64,000 nucleotides of DNA from Salinibacter ruber DSM 13855 (GTDB taxonomy: Bacteria > Bacteroidota > Rhodothermia > Rhodothermales > Salinibacteraceae), in assembly GCF_000013045.1 (NCBI RefSeq), contig NC_007677.1:3392001-3456000 (forward strand). Reading direction: 5' to 3'. The notes under the pieces are model-generated. The model was not told the DNA's origin. It saw nothing but the letters and a program-made list of their open reading frames with translations, and did no database searches. The position numbers were made by a program, and so were the translations under genes. Below are positions 35,903-42,857 of the stretch, piece by piece; the first letter of the stretch is position 1; each line of letters starts with the position of its first letter.

Positions 35903-36778
35903 ATGTGCCGACTCTACGGCCTTCAGGCCACCCACCCGACCCGCTCCGCCTGCGAGCTGCTCGACGCCCAGAACGCGATGATCCAACAGAGCCGCGAGGA
36001 CGCCCGTGGCCTCTCCAACCCGCACGGCTGGGGGATGGGGCAGGTCACCGACGGCACCACGTCGTGCTTCCGACAGGTGAAGCCCGCTTCGGAAAGCGAG
36101 TCGTACCGAGAAAAGGCCCTCCAAACTGAGGGCACCACCGTGCTGGCCCACGTCCGGCGGGCCACAGTCGGCGGCCCGTCGCACGCCAACACCCACCCGT
36201 TCCGGCACGGCCCCGCGCTCCTCATCCACAACGGGCACATTCCCGCCTTCGACGCCGTGCGGCCCCACCTGCTCGACACACTCTCCGACGAGCGGGCCCG
36301 CTACGTTCGGGGCACGACCGACAGCGAGCACGTGCTCGCGCTTCTGCTCCAGCTGCGCGACGAGGCGCCCGACGCCCCGCTGCACGCGGTGACCCGGGCG
36401 GCCCTCCAGCAGGTCCAGTCGTGGGTGGCGGCGGAGGCCCCCGACGCGGAGCCCGCTCCGACCGACGCCGACACGCAGGCCCTCTCCCACGACGAGCTGG
36501 AGCACATCCTCGCCCTGAACCTGCTGTGGACCGACGGCACCACCCTGGCCGGCTCCCGCCTCAACCGCACCCTCTGGACGCTCGACCGGCCTGCCGTCCG
36601 GGCCTGCCCGCTCTGCGGCGACGACCACGCCAGTCCCCCCGCCGACGCCGACTACCACGCCACCGCCGTCGCCTCCGAGCGCATCACCGATGAGGACTGG
36701 ACCGAGGTGCCCAACGGCTCCGTCTTCTCGACTTCAGACAATGCCACCCTCCACCTCGAATCCCTCACCTCGACCTGA
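35903..36778 (+). CDS. Class II glutamine amidotransferase
   Basis: 291 residues. The nucleophilic Cys is residue 2 (MCRLYGLQA), exposed after Met removal as in Ntn amidotransferases. Further active-site motifs are SNPHGWGMGQV, AHVRRATVGGPSHANTHPF and LLIHNGHIPAF. The fold matches the YafJ/GAT_4 family, whose members hydrolyse Gln or related gamma-glutamyl compounds; the acceptor domain is absent. About 60 C-terminal residues beyond the GAT domain contain CPLCGDDHA, possibly metal binding. Biological role not assigned. Upstream gap of 149 bp after the AhpD-like gene. Confidence 0.87.
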   Translation: MCRLYGLQATHPTRSACELLDAQNAMIQQSREDARGLSNPHGWGMGQVTDGTTSCFRQVKPASESESYREKALQTEGTTVLAHVRRATVGGPSHANTHPFRHGPALLIHNGHIPAFDAVRPHLLDTLSDERARYVRGTTDSEHVLALLLQLRDEAPDAPLHAVTRAALQQVQSWVAAEAPDAEPAPTDADTQALSHDELEHILALNLLWTDGTTLAGSRLNRTLWTLDRPAVRACPLCGDDHASPPADADYHATAVASERITDEDWTEVPNGSVFSTSDNATLHLESLTST

Positions 36779-36831
36779 TACGCCCCCCACCTCCCGACGC
36801 TCAACCCTCAACACCCAACCCTCAACGCAAA

Positions 36832-37590
36832 ATGTCCCTCAACGACACACAGCAGGCCCTCTGCGACGACTCCGACACCGATTTTTCGGCCCTCAGCGCC
36901 CTCTTTATCAACTGTACGCTCAAGCCCTCACCCCAGTCGTCCCACACGCGGACCCTCATGGACACGTCCGCCGCCATCATGCGGGAAAACGACGTGGACG
37001 TCGACATCGTGCGGCCCGTCGACCTCGACCTCGCACCCGGGGTCTACGGCGACATGACCGAGCACGGCGCCGATGCCGACGACTGGCCGGCCCTCTACCA
37101 GAAGGTCCTGGGCGCCAACATTCTGGTGCTGGGCTCCCCCATCTGGCTTGGCGAGAAATCCTCCGTCTGCCAGCGCGTGATCGAGCGGCTCTACGGCAAC
37201 AGCGGCGACCTCAACGAGGACGGCCAGTACGCCTACTACGGCCGCGCCGCCGGCTGCCTCATTACCGGCAACGAGGACGGGATTAAGCAGTGCGCGATGG
37301 GCATCCTCTACGCCCTCCAGCACCTCGGCTACACGATTCCGCCGCAGGCCGACGCCGGCTGGATCGGCCCGGCCGGCCCCGGCCCCAGCTACGGCGATAA
37401 GCGGGAGGACGGCTCCCGCGTGGGCGTCGACAACGACTTTACCCAGCGCAACACCACGTTCATGACGTGGAACCTGATGCACACCGCCCTCCGGCTCCAC
37501 GAGGCTGGGGGCGTCCCCGCCCACGGCAACCAGCGCTCGGAGTGGGAGGCCGGCTGCCGCTTCGATCACCCCAACCCGGAGCATCGATGA
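36832..37590 (+). CDS. NADPH-dependent FMN reductase/flavodoxin-family protein
   Basis: 252 residues. The flavodoxin fold begins ALSALFINCTLKPSPQSSHTRTLMDTS, with the phosphate-binding loop residues Lys-Pro-Ser-Pro-Gln-Ser-Ser after the first strand. ANILVLGSPIWLGEKSSVCQRVIER is the second flavin-contacting loop, and AAGCLITGNEDGIKQCAMGILYALQHLG the third. These match the NAD(P)H-dependent oxidoreductase family (PF03358). The extra C-terminal 70 residues (TFMTWNLMHTALRLHEAGGVP) are less typical. Likely a cytoplasmic quinone or azo-type reductase; substrate unknown. Confidence 0.88.
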   Translation: MSLNDTQQALCDDSDTDFSALSALFINCTLKPSPQSSHTRTLMDTSAAIMRENDVDVDIVRPVDLDLAPGVYGDMTEHGADADDWPALYQKVLGANILVLGSPIWLGEKSSVCQRVIERLYGNSGDLNEDGQYAYYGRAAGCLITGNEDGIKQCAMGILYALQHLGYTIPPQADAGWIGPAGPGPSYGDKREDGSRVGVDNDFTQRNTTFMTWNLMHTALRLHEAGGVPAHGNQRSEWEAGCRFDHPNPEHR

Positions 37591-37685
37591 CTGAGGGATC
37601 CCCAGTCGTATCTCGTCGTGTCTACAGGCACATTTCCGGGCCATCCATCAGACACACGGGCATCCAACCAGACGGAGCACCGATC

Positions 37686-38360
37686 ATGAAGGGCCGTTCG
37701 GGACCTTTCGTCGTCACACTCCTCGTGATGGTCTGCGGGGGACCGCTCTCCCTCTTCGGTCAGGACGTCCCCGCGTATCTTCCCGAAACGATCCGCTCCG
37801 ACTTCGACGCGTACACCCAGCAGGCGCCGAATCGCGCCTTTGCCCTGGGTCGTGGCGGATGGGGAAGCGCCCACGGACAGCCGTCTCTCCAGAACGCCCG
37901 AGCCACTGCCCTCTCCAACTGCCGAGAGTTTGCGGAGCAGTGCGTCGTGATCGCTAAGAACGACGAAATTGTACGCCCCGAGGATCCGTTCCCCGACGCC
38001 TCCGACCGTTCCTCCGCCCCGGAGTCTGCGACGAAGTGGTCCGGGAGAACTGCCCTCCTCCTCGCCATGGTCGGCCTCGCAGTGCTTATGGGCGGCACCG
38101 TTGTTGCCGAGCGGTACCCATTGTATCTGTTCTCAACCGGCCTCTCCGATACCCTGAGGATCCGGCTGAACTACGCCGTCGTCCTGGTCGGCTTTGTCTA
38201 CTTTCTGTGTATGATGCCGGTCTTTTCTCGGGTGGCCCAGTGGGATTTTTCGACCCTGCTCGCCTGGATCGTCTTTTCGGCCCCGATTCTTCCGGTTGTC
38301 CTGAGCGTCTTGTACCTCCAATGGTGCGGGCAGCTCACTGACCGTTTCGAGGTCAACTGA
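37686..38360 (+). CDS. Predicted membrane protein with signal peptide and three or more TM helices
   Basis: 224 residues from the ATG at 37686. It begins with a signal-like helix (MKGRSGPFVVTLLVMVCGGPLSLFGQ), then an extracytoplasmic segment with NCREFAEQCVVIAKND, whose two Cys and Ala/Asn spacing recall DUF4189-type repeats. Three hydrophobic segments follow near residues 120-140, 158-178 and 190-212 (LLLAMVGLAVLMGGTVV, YAVVLVGFVYFLCMMPV, LLAWIVFSAPILPVVLSVLYL). The last 12 residues are polar. I do not recognise the family. It is the last gene before the IS110 element and has a lower G+C than its neighbours. Confidence 0.7.
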   Translation: MKGRSGPFVVTLLVMVCGGPLSLFGQDVPAYLPETIRSDFDAYTQQAPNRAFALGRGGWGSAHGQPSLQNARATALSNCREFAEQCVVIAKNDEIVRPEDPFPDASDRSSAPESATKWSGRTALLLAMVGLAVLMGGTVVAERYPLYLFSTGLSDTLRIRLNYAVVLVGFVYFLCMMPVFSRVAQWDFSTLLAWIVFSAPILPVVLSVLYLQWCGQLTDRFEVN

Positions 38361-38484
38361 GGGAGCACGGGCCCTGACAGGCCTTACATCCTGACGCCCG
38401 GAAGGCAGTCCTCCACGTGTCTCTTTGAGTGGGCGACACATTGAGAAGCTGGTATGTTGATTTTCCCTCGTGAGAGGGGCACCT

Positions 38485-38690
38485 TCCCGGAATAGTCGGG
38501 AGAAATCCGAGGACGCTCGGACGGGAGGCGGGACCCCTGGTGAGAAGCTTTGGCCCCGATGCTTCGAGCATCGGTGAGCCCGTCAAACAGAATCAGGTCC
38601 TGCTTCCCATTTCGGTGCGTTCGACTCCGAACAGCATCATAGGGCATCGAGCCTACTTAGGACATAGATCCTGCATTTACCAGCATGGAA
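38485..38690 (+). ncRNA. Candidate IS110 bridge RNA
   Basis: The leader folds by eye into consecutive stem-loops: TCCCG/CGGGA at 38485-38501; an outer stem GACGGG (38520-38525) with CCCGTC (38579-38584) enclosing the 8-bp hairpin CCGATGCT/AGCATCGG (38556-38574); a second stem TGCT/AGCA with TTCGG/CCGAA (38601-38636); and AGGA/TCCT (38659-38672). An extra hairpin CCCTC-GTGA-GAGGG sits at 38465-38478. Within the first large loop, TGAGAAGCT (38541-38549) repeats exactly the sequence 38442-38450 at the left junction, ending in CT, and TACCAG (38678-38683) is complementary to CTGGTA (38449-38454). Both meet at the same CT. That is what a left target guide and a right donor guide should do in the IS621 model. 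Size, near 180-200 nt, also fits. Confidence 0.5.
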
Positions 38691-39689
38691 GAGGCACCGA
38701 GCAGTTCGAGCAACTTGGCGTTTTCTCTGGGAATCGATGTCGGCAAGGAGGCTTTGGAGGTCGCCTTGCGCGGCGAGGAAGGAGCCATCGCAAGAGCAAC
38801 GGTGGCGAACGATTCAGATGGTCACGATGAGCTTTTGCGCTGGCTTTCAGGCCGTGGAGCGGGGCCTGAAGAAACTAGCGTATGTATGGAGGCTAGCGGC
38901 GACTTCGAAAAGGTCATTGCCCAGCGTCTCTACGAGGAAGATTACCGAGTTAGCGTCGTCAATCCGAGGCGGATCAAGGGATACGCTTCGAGCCAGCTGC
39001 AACGTACGAAGACTGATTCTGCCGATGCGGCCCTAATTGCACGCTTCGGCTGGCGGGAAACCCCTCGGCCGTGGGAGCCGCCTACAGCAGCGGAGAGCCG
39101 GCTTCAAGAACTCACGCGAGCCCGGCAGGCCCTGAAGAAGGAGAAAACACGGACGCAAAACCGGTTGGATGAGGCAGAGGATGAGGCGGTTCGCCGTGCG
39201 CACCGCGGCCTCCTTGAAGAGATCGAACGCCAGATCGAAGATTTAGAGGAAGAAATCGAAGAGCATGTCGAGGAAAATCCGAAGCTGGAGCGACAGTGCT
39301 CGCTGTTGGAGACGATTCCAGGGGTTGGGCTTCAAACTGCTGCGATCGTCGCAGGTGAACTCGGATCTCCCGAGCGTTTCGAAAGCGCGCGCCAGGCGGC
39401 TGCTTACGCAGGCCTTGTGCCCCGTCACCGAAAGTCCGGCACCTCCGTCCGCGGCAGTCCACAGATGTCGAAGGTTGGCAACGGACGGCTGCGCCGAGCG
39501 ATGTACTTTCCGGCGATGACGGCCCTTCGGTTCAACTCAGCAGTGAAGGCATTCGGAGAACGTCTCAAGAAGCGGGGAAAGAAGAAGATGGTCGTCATTG
39601 GGGCCGCGATGCGGAAGCTTTTGCACATCTGCTATGGCGTGCTGAAGTCCGGTCGTCCCTTCGACCCGTCGCTGCATCCAGGAACCTGA
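38685..39689 (+). CDS. IS110-family DEDD transposase
   Basis: 334 residues, full length for this family. The N-terminal RuvC-like DEDD domain shows AFSLGIDVGKEALEVAL (first Asp), TSVCMEASGDFEKVIAQ (Glu) and RIKGYASSQLQRTKTDSADAALIARFG (the two Asp). A coiled-coil linker is seen at LLEEIERQIEDLEEEIEEHVEEN. The C-terminal Transposase_20 domain has LLETIPGVGLQTAAIVAGELG and the catalytic-serine region YAGLVPRHRKSGTSVRG, with GNGRLRRAMYFPAM. The gene appears intact, so the element could be active. Codon use is less GC-rich than that of the flanking genes, consistent with mobility. Confidence 0.95.
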   Translation: MEEAPSSSSNLAFSLGIDVGKEALEVALRGEEGAIARATVANDSDGHDELLRWLSGRGAGPEETSVCMEASGDFEKVIAQRLYEEDYRVSVVNPRRIKGYASSQLQRTKTDSADAALIARFGWRETPRPWEPPTAAESRLQELTRARQALKKEKTRTQNRLDEAEDEAVRRAHRGLLEEIERQIEDLEEEIEEHVEENPKLERQCSLLETIPGVGLQTAAIVAGELGSPERFESARQAAAYAGLVPRHRKSGTSVRGSPQMSKVGNGRLRRAMYFPAMTALRFNSAVKAFGERLKKRGKKKMVVIGAAMRKLLHICYGVLKSGRPFDPSLHPGT

Positions 39690-39836
39690 TATGCTTGACA
39701 TTCACCACAGCATCTGTTTGGGAGGCACACGCTCCTCCGACGCCCTGCGGACGGTCTCAGTCCCCCCAATCGTTGGAACCGTGCCCACCACTGCACGTCC
39801 ACTGCCGTGGGACTTACTGACTGGTACATCAAGACC

Positions 39837-40439
39837 ATGGTCGGCATGCAGACCTCGTCCGGCTCGCCTACAGAATCCGATACCACGGCCAATCAGATCC
39901 TGGACGTGGCCGAGGCCCACATTCAGCGGCGCGGCTACAACGCCGTCAGCTACGGGGACCTCGCCGACGAGCTGGACCTCACCACGACGGCCATTCACTA
40001 CCACTTTCCTGCCAAGGCCGACCTCGGGCAGGCACTGGTGCGCCGGTACCGGCGGCAGAGCAGCCAGACACGGGCGGCCCTCGTAGACCAGCACGAGACC
40101 CTCCGCGAACGGCTCGTGCAGTACGTCGAGCTCTTTTCGGGGATTCTGGAGGACGGTGGGCTCTGCCTCTGTGGAATCCTCGCGGCCGACGCGGAAACGC
40201 TCCCGGACAAGGTGCAACGGGAGACCCAGCGGTTTTTCGCCGAGCAGGAGGACTGGCTCACCACGATCATCGGGGCCGACTCGTCCGGGGGTGCGGGCCT
40301 GCAGGGCTGCCCCTCTCCGCGGGACACCGCCCGGGTGCTCCTGGCCGCGGTCGAAGGCGCCATGCTCACGACGCCACATCGGGATCCGGAGACGTACACC
40401 GACACGCTTCGCCGCCTCATTGACTCGATTGTAACGTAG
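39837..40439 (+). CDS. TetR-family transcriptional regulator
   Basis: 200 residues from the ATG at 39837; a GTG at 39807 and an ATG at 39846 are alternatives. The N-terminal helix-turn-helix reads ANQILDVAEAHIQRRGYNAVSYGDLADELDLTTTAIHYHFPAKADLGQALV, matching TetR_N with the recognition helix TTTAIHYHF. The C-terminal ligand domain is similar to TetR proteins of the AcuR/YxaF kind (FFAEQEDWLTTII). It lies 134 bp upstream of an AhpD-like gene and a palindrome lies between, so it likely controls that gene and perhaps itself. Confidence 0.88.
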   Translation: MVGMQTSSGSPTESDTTANQILDVAEAHIQRRGYNAVSYGDLADELDLTTTAIHYHFPAKADLGQALVRRYRRQSSQTRAALVDQHETLRERLVQYVELFSGILEDGGLCLCGILAADAETLPDKVQRETQRFFAEQEDWLTTIIGADSSGGAGLQGCPSPRDTARVLLAAVEGAMLTTPHRDPETYTDTLRRLIDSIVT

Positions 40440-40461
40440 CCGGCAGCTCTTCCACAGAGAG

Positions 40462-40485
40462 ACAGCAGAAGGAACTCCCTGCTGT
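40462..40485 (+). other. Hairpin after the TetR gene
   Basis: ACAGCAG (40462-40468) pairs with CTGCTGT (40479-40485), with a ten-base loop. It lies 22 bp after the TetR stop and could be a weak terminator or an operator. No U-run follows. Confidence 0.35.
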
Positions 40486-40495
40486 TCTGTATGTG

Positions 40496-40511
40496 CTTAC
40501 CTATTGGTAAG
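40496..40511. promoter_or_regulatory. Candidate TetR operator before the AhpD-like gene
   Basis: CTTACC (40496-40501), spacer TATT, GGTAAG (40506-40511) is a perfect 16-bp palindrome 62 bp before the start at 40574. TetR proteins bind such short palindromes, and the regulator gene ends just 56 bp upstream. Confidence 0.55.
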
Positions 40512-40573
40512 TAAATTGGCAGGACAGCCCTAATCCTCACTCACCCCCACGCATTCATTCCTTCGACCTCGTT

Positions 40574-41098
40574 ATGGCTACGACCACCGCTGAAGAGACC
40601 GCTGCCGAGCAGGTACACGAGAAGGCCGAGCAGGCCCTCGGCTTCGTGCCCAACCTCATCACGGAAATTACGGATGAGAACCCTGCCGTCGCGGACGCCT
40701 ACCTCACATCGCAGGCGCTCGTGGAGGAGGGCGGCGTGCTCTCCGCGGCCGAGCAGCAGGCCGTTATTCTCGCCGTCTCCAGCTACAACGACTGCCACTA
40801 CTGCACGAAGGCTCACGCCGTCGCCGGACAACAGGCCGGGCTCGACGCCGAGACCGTCGAGACGATTAACGAAGGCGGTCTTCCGTCCGACGATCGCCTG
40901 AAAAGCCTCGTGCGGGCCACGCGCCGCATTTTCGGCAAGCGCGGCTGGCTCTCCGACGTCGACGAGGCGGAGTTTGCGGACCTCGGCCTGGAGCGGCCGG
41001 AACTCTACGAGATTGTTGCGCTCGCCGGCATCAAGACGATCAGCAACTACGTAAACCACATTGCCGATACGGAAGTCGACGAGCCATTCCAGACGTAG
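40574..41098 (+). CDS. AhpD-like carboxymuconolactone decarboxylase-family peroxidase
   Basis: 174 residues with the CxxCxxxH motif CHYCTKAH in LAVSSYNDCHYCTKAHAVAG, the AhpD-like redox centre. The C-terminal YEIVALAGIKTISNYVNHIADTEVD completes the helical fold. It likely reduces peroxides, or takes part in a thiol redox relay. Regulated by the adjacent TetR gene by inference. This is the second such protein in the window (see 35.2 kb); the two share only the motif and general fold. Confidence 0.88.
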   Translation: MATTTAEETAAEQVHEKAEQALGFVPNLITEITDENPAVADAYLTSQALVEEGGVLSAAEQQAVILAVSSYNDCHYCTKAHAVAGQQAGLDAETVETINEGGLPSDDRLKSLVRATRRIFGKRGWLSDVDEAEFADLGLERPELYEIVALAGIKTISNYVNHIADTEVDEPFQT

Positions 41099-41110
41099 GG
41101 TCTGGCCCTT

Positions 41111-41138
41111 CATGTCGGAAACTGCATGTCGGAAACTG
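41111..41138. repeat. 14-bp tandem duplication
   Basis: CATGTCGGAAACTG is repeated exactly and without spacer at 41111-41124 and 41125-41138, directly after the AhpD-like stop and before the hairpins of the msrA-like leader. Confidence 0.7.
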
Positions 41139-41158
41139 CTTGACGCCCCCACCAAGAC

Positions 41159-41178
41159 GGCGGCGATGAATCGCCGCC
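41159..41178 (+). promoter_or_regulatory. Hairpin overlapping the terminator arm
   Basis: GGCGGCGAT (41159-41167) pairs with ATCGCCGCC (41170-41178). Its right arm shares four bases with the left arm of the terminator that follows, so the two stems exclude each other. Confidence 0.5.
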
Positions 41179-41226
41179 GACCGAGTGCGCCGGCCTCCCC
41201 CCTCGGGGGACGGTCGGCGTTTTTTG
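41175..41226 (+). terminator. Intrinsic terminator or attenuator before the MsrA-like genes
   Basis: CGCCGACCG (41175-41183) pairs perfectly with CGGTCGGCG (41211-41219), followed by six T at 41220-41225. It may simply end the AhpD-like transcript. With the overlapping upstream hairpin it could also attenuate transcription into the first MsrA-like gene, whose start is about 100 bp further on. Confidence 0.85.
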
Positions 41227-41324
41227 TTGGGGCGACGCCCCGTTCCTCCGGGCCGGAGCCCACCCGACCGGACTGCGCAATCAACGTCCCCGTCCGCACG
41301 TTCGACGAGCACCCCGCCGCCCCG

Positions 41325-42035
41325 ATGGCGCCCCCGACCGACGCAGCGATGCAGCCGCCCCCAATGGACCAGACCGCTCCGACCGACCTCGAGGCCGCCG
41401 TCGTGGCCCTCGGGTGTTTCTGGAACGTGGAGGCAGCCTTTGGGGCGCTGGACGGCGTGGTCCGCACCACAGTCGGCTATGCCGGCGGACAGGCTCCCGA
41501 TCCCGCGTACGCCACGCTTGGGGACCACGCCGAGGCGGTACGGGTCGAGTACGCCCCGGCCCGGCTCCGCTACACCGCCCTCCTGGATCGCTTCTGGTCC
41601 CTGTTCGATCCGACCCTGACGCCCGCCAAGCGCCGGTACCAGCCCCTGCTCGTGCCCCAGAACGCAGAGCAGGCGGAACAGGCGCGGGCCGCGTGGGCCG
41701 ACGCCGTCGCGCAGGACGAGCGGGCCGAGCGTGTTGAGATCGTTGGCGACGGCAACTTTTGCGCCGCCGCGCTCCGACACCAGAAGCACCTGCTCCGGCG
41801 CCACGACGACGTGACGGCCGCCCTCCAGGCCCGGCTCCCGGACGCACGAGCGCTGGCCCGGTCCCCCGCGGCCACGCTCGCCACCGGCTACCTCGGCGGC
41901 CACCGCCATCCCTCCCGCCTCGCCGACGACCAAGACCGACTCGGACTTCCCGCCGACGCCCTCTCGACGCTCCGTGCGGCGGCCCGACGGCACGGAAGCT
42001 GGAACGCCTTCGTACAGGCGGGACGATCCACGTAG
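41325..42035 (+). CDS. MsrA-like protein, non-canonical (first of tandem pair)
   Basis: 236 residues from the ATG at 41325; two further in-frame Mets at 41349 and 41364 are possible. It aligns by eye with peptide methionine sulfoxide reductase A: GCFWNVEAAFGALDGVVRTTVGYAGG, GDHAEAVRVEYAP and RHQKHLLRRH. The catalytic Cys-Phe-Trp and the Glu of HAEAV are kept. The Gly after FW is Asn, and the usual D-x-G-x-QYRS segment is missing (AKRRYQPLLVP). No second, resolving Cys is seen near the C-terminus. Canonical MsrA reduces S-methionine sulfoxide. Activity here is uncertain. Followed 106 bp later by a paralog. Confidence 0.75.
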   Translation: MAPPTDAAMQPPPMDQTAPTDLEAAVVALGCFWNVEAAFGALDGVVRTTVGYAGGQAPDPAYATLGDHAEAVRVEYAPARLRYTALLDRFWSLFDPTLTPAKRRYQPLLVPQNAEQAEQARAAWADAVAQDERAERVEIVGDGNFCAAALRHQKHLLRRHDDVTAALQARLPDARALARSPAATLATGYLGGHRHPSRLADDQDRLGLPADALSTLRAAARRHGSWNAFVQAGRST

Positions 42036-42141
42036 CGTCGAGGCTTCTTTTTGTTTTTTGTCCCCTCCGTGGACCCGCCGAACGCTCACCGGGGCCACCC
42101 GGGACTTTTCGTGTCCACCCTTCCATGCCTCCTTCCTCCCT

Positions 42142-42834
42142 ATGCCCTCTTCCTCGACGCCCCCCGCCGACGCCTCGATGGACATGCCGCCCATGGACCG
42201 CCGTGCCCCGGCCGACCTGTCCCACGCCGCCTTCGGGCTGTGGTGCTTCTGGGGCCCGGACGCCCTCTTCGGCGCCCAGGAGGGAGTGGTGCGCACCACG
42301 GTGGGATACGCCGGCGGCGGGACGCCCGCCCCCACCTACGAGGACATTGGCGACCACATCGAGACCGTCCGCGTGGCGTACGACCCGGATCAGATTTCGT
42401 ACGCCGACCTGCTGGCCCTCTTCTGGACCGCCCACGACCCCACGCGGGCGCCGCTCAAGCGGCAGTACCAGTCAGCCCTCTTCCCGGCCACGCCCGAACA
42501 GGCCGAACAGGCCCGTGCGTCGAGATCCGATGTCGCTGCCGCCCACGACGGGGCGCTCAGTACCGAAATCATTGCGGACGCCCCCTTCACCCGCGCCGAG
42601 CCCTACCACCAGAAGCACAAGCTCCGCCGCCACTCCGCGGTCGCCGACCCGCTTCGGGCCGTGTACCCGGCGGATCGGGCCTTTGCCGATTCGCCCGCCG
42701 CGGCCCTCGCAAACGGATACGTCGGCGGCCACCGCTCCCCGACCCGGCTCACGGACGACGCGGCCCGCCTCGGCCTGCCCACGACGGCGACGGAGGCCCT
42801 CCGCACGATCGCGGCGGATCGCCATCGGGCGTGA
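42142..42834 (+). CDS. MsrA-like protein, non-canonical (second of tandem pair)
   Basis: 230 residues from the ATG at 42142. It parallels the upstream gene: LWCFWGPDALFGAQEGVVRTTVGYAGG, GDHIETVRVAYDP, FWTAHDPTRAPLKRQYQSALFP, EPYHQKHKLRRH. The Cys-Phe-Trp-Gly motif is preceded by Trp instead of Gly, the Glu is kept, and again the D-x-G-x-QYRS Asp is missing. C-terminal parts of both proteins share YxGGHR(H/S)P. The two look like an old duplication that diverged, and probably are co-transcribed. Salt- or chlorine-stress repair of methionine is a reasonable but unproved role. Confidence 0.78.
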   Translation: MPSSSTPPADASMDMPPMDRRAPADLSHAAFGLWCFWGPDALFGAQEGVVRTTVGYAGGGTPAPTYEDIGDHIETVRVAYDPDQISYADLLALFWTAHDPTRAPLKRQYQSALFPATPEQAEQARASRSDVAAAHDGALSTEIIADAPFTRAEPYHQKHKLRRHSAVADPLRAVYPADRAFADSPAAALANGYVGGHRSPTRLTDDAARLGLPTTATEALRTIAADRHRA

Positions 42835-42857
42835 GCGAGGCGTCGTCGCCGCGGGAA

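Larger units (their letters stand above)
38449..39702 (+). mobile_element. IS110-family insertion sequence (ends approximate)
   Basis: A DEDD transposase gene (38685-39689) with a 236-bp non-coding structured leader and a very short right end. That layout matches IS110-group elements, whose non-coding left end encodes a bridge RNA. I propose a left junction at the CT dinucleotide 38449-38450, from the guide matches listed under the RNA. The right end is uncertain and near 39690-39705. No terminal inverted repeats or target duplications are visible, as expected for the family. Its G+C content is lower than the flanks. Confidence 0.6.

Noticed and set aside
36800-36830. CAACCCTCAAC short repeats before the flavoprotein gene
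   Set aside because: Two or three imperfect copies of a simple sequence, not convincing as a functional repeat.
39690-39806. Target-site duplication or terminal inverted repeats for the IS element
   Set aside because: None found; the family does not usually make them.
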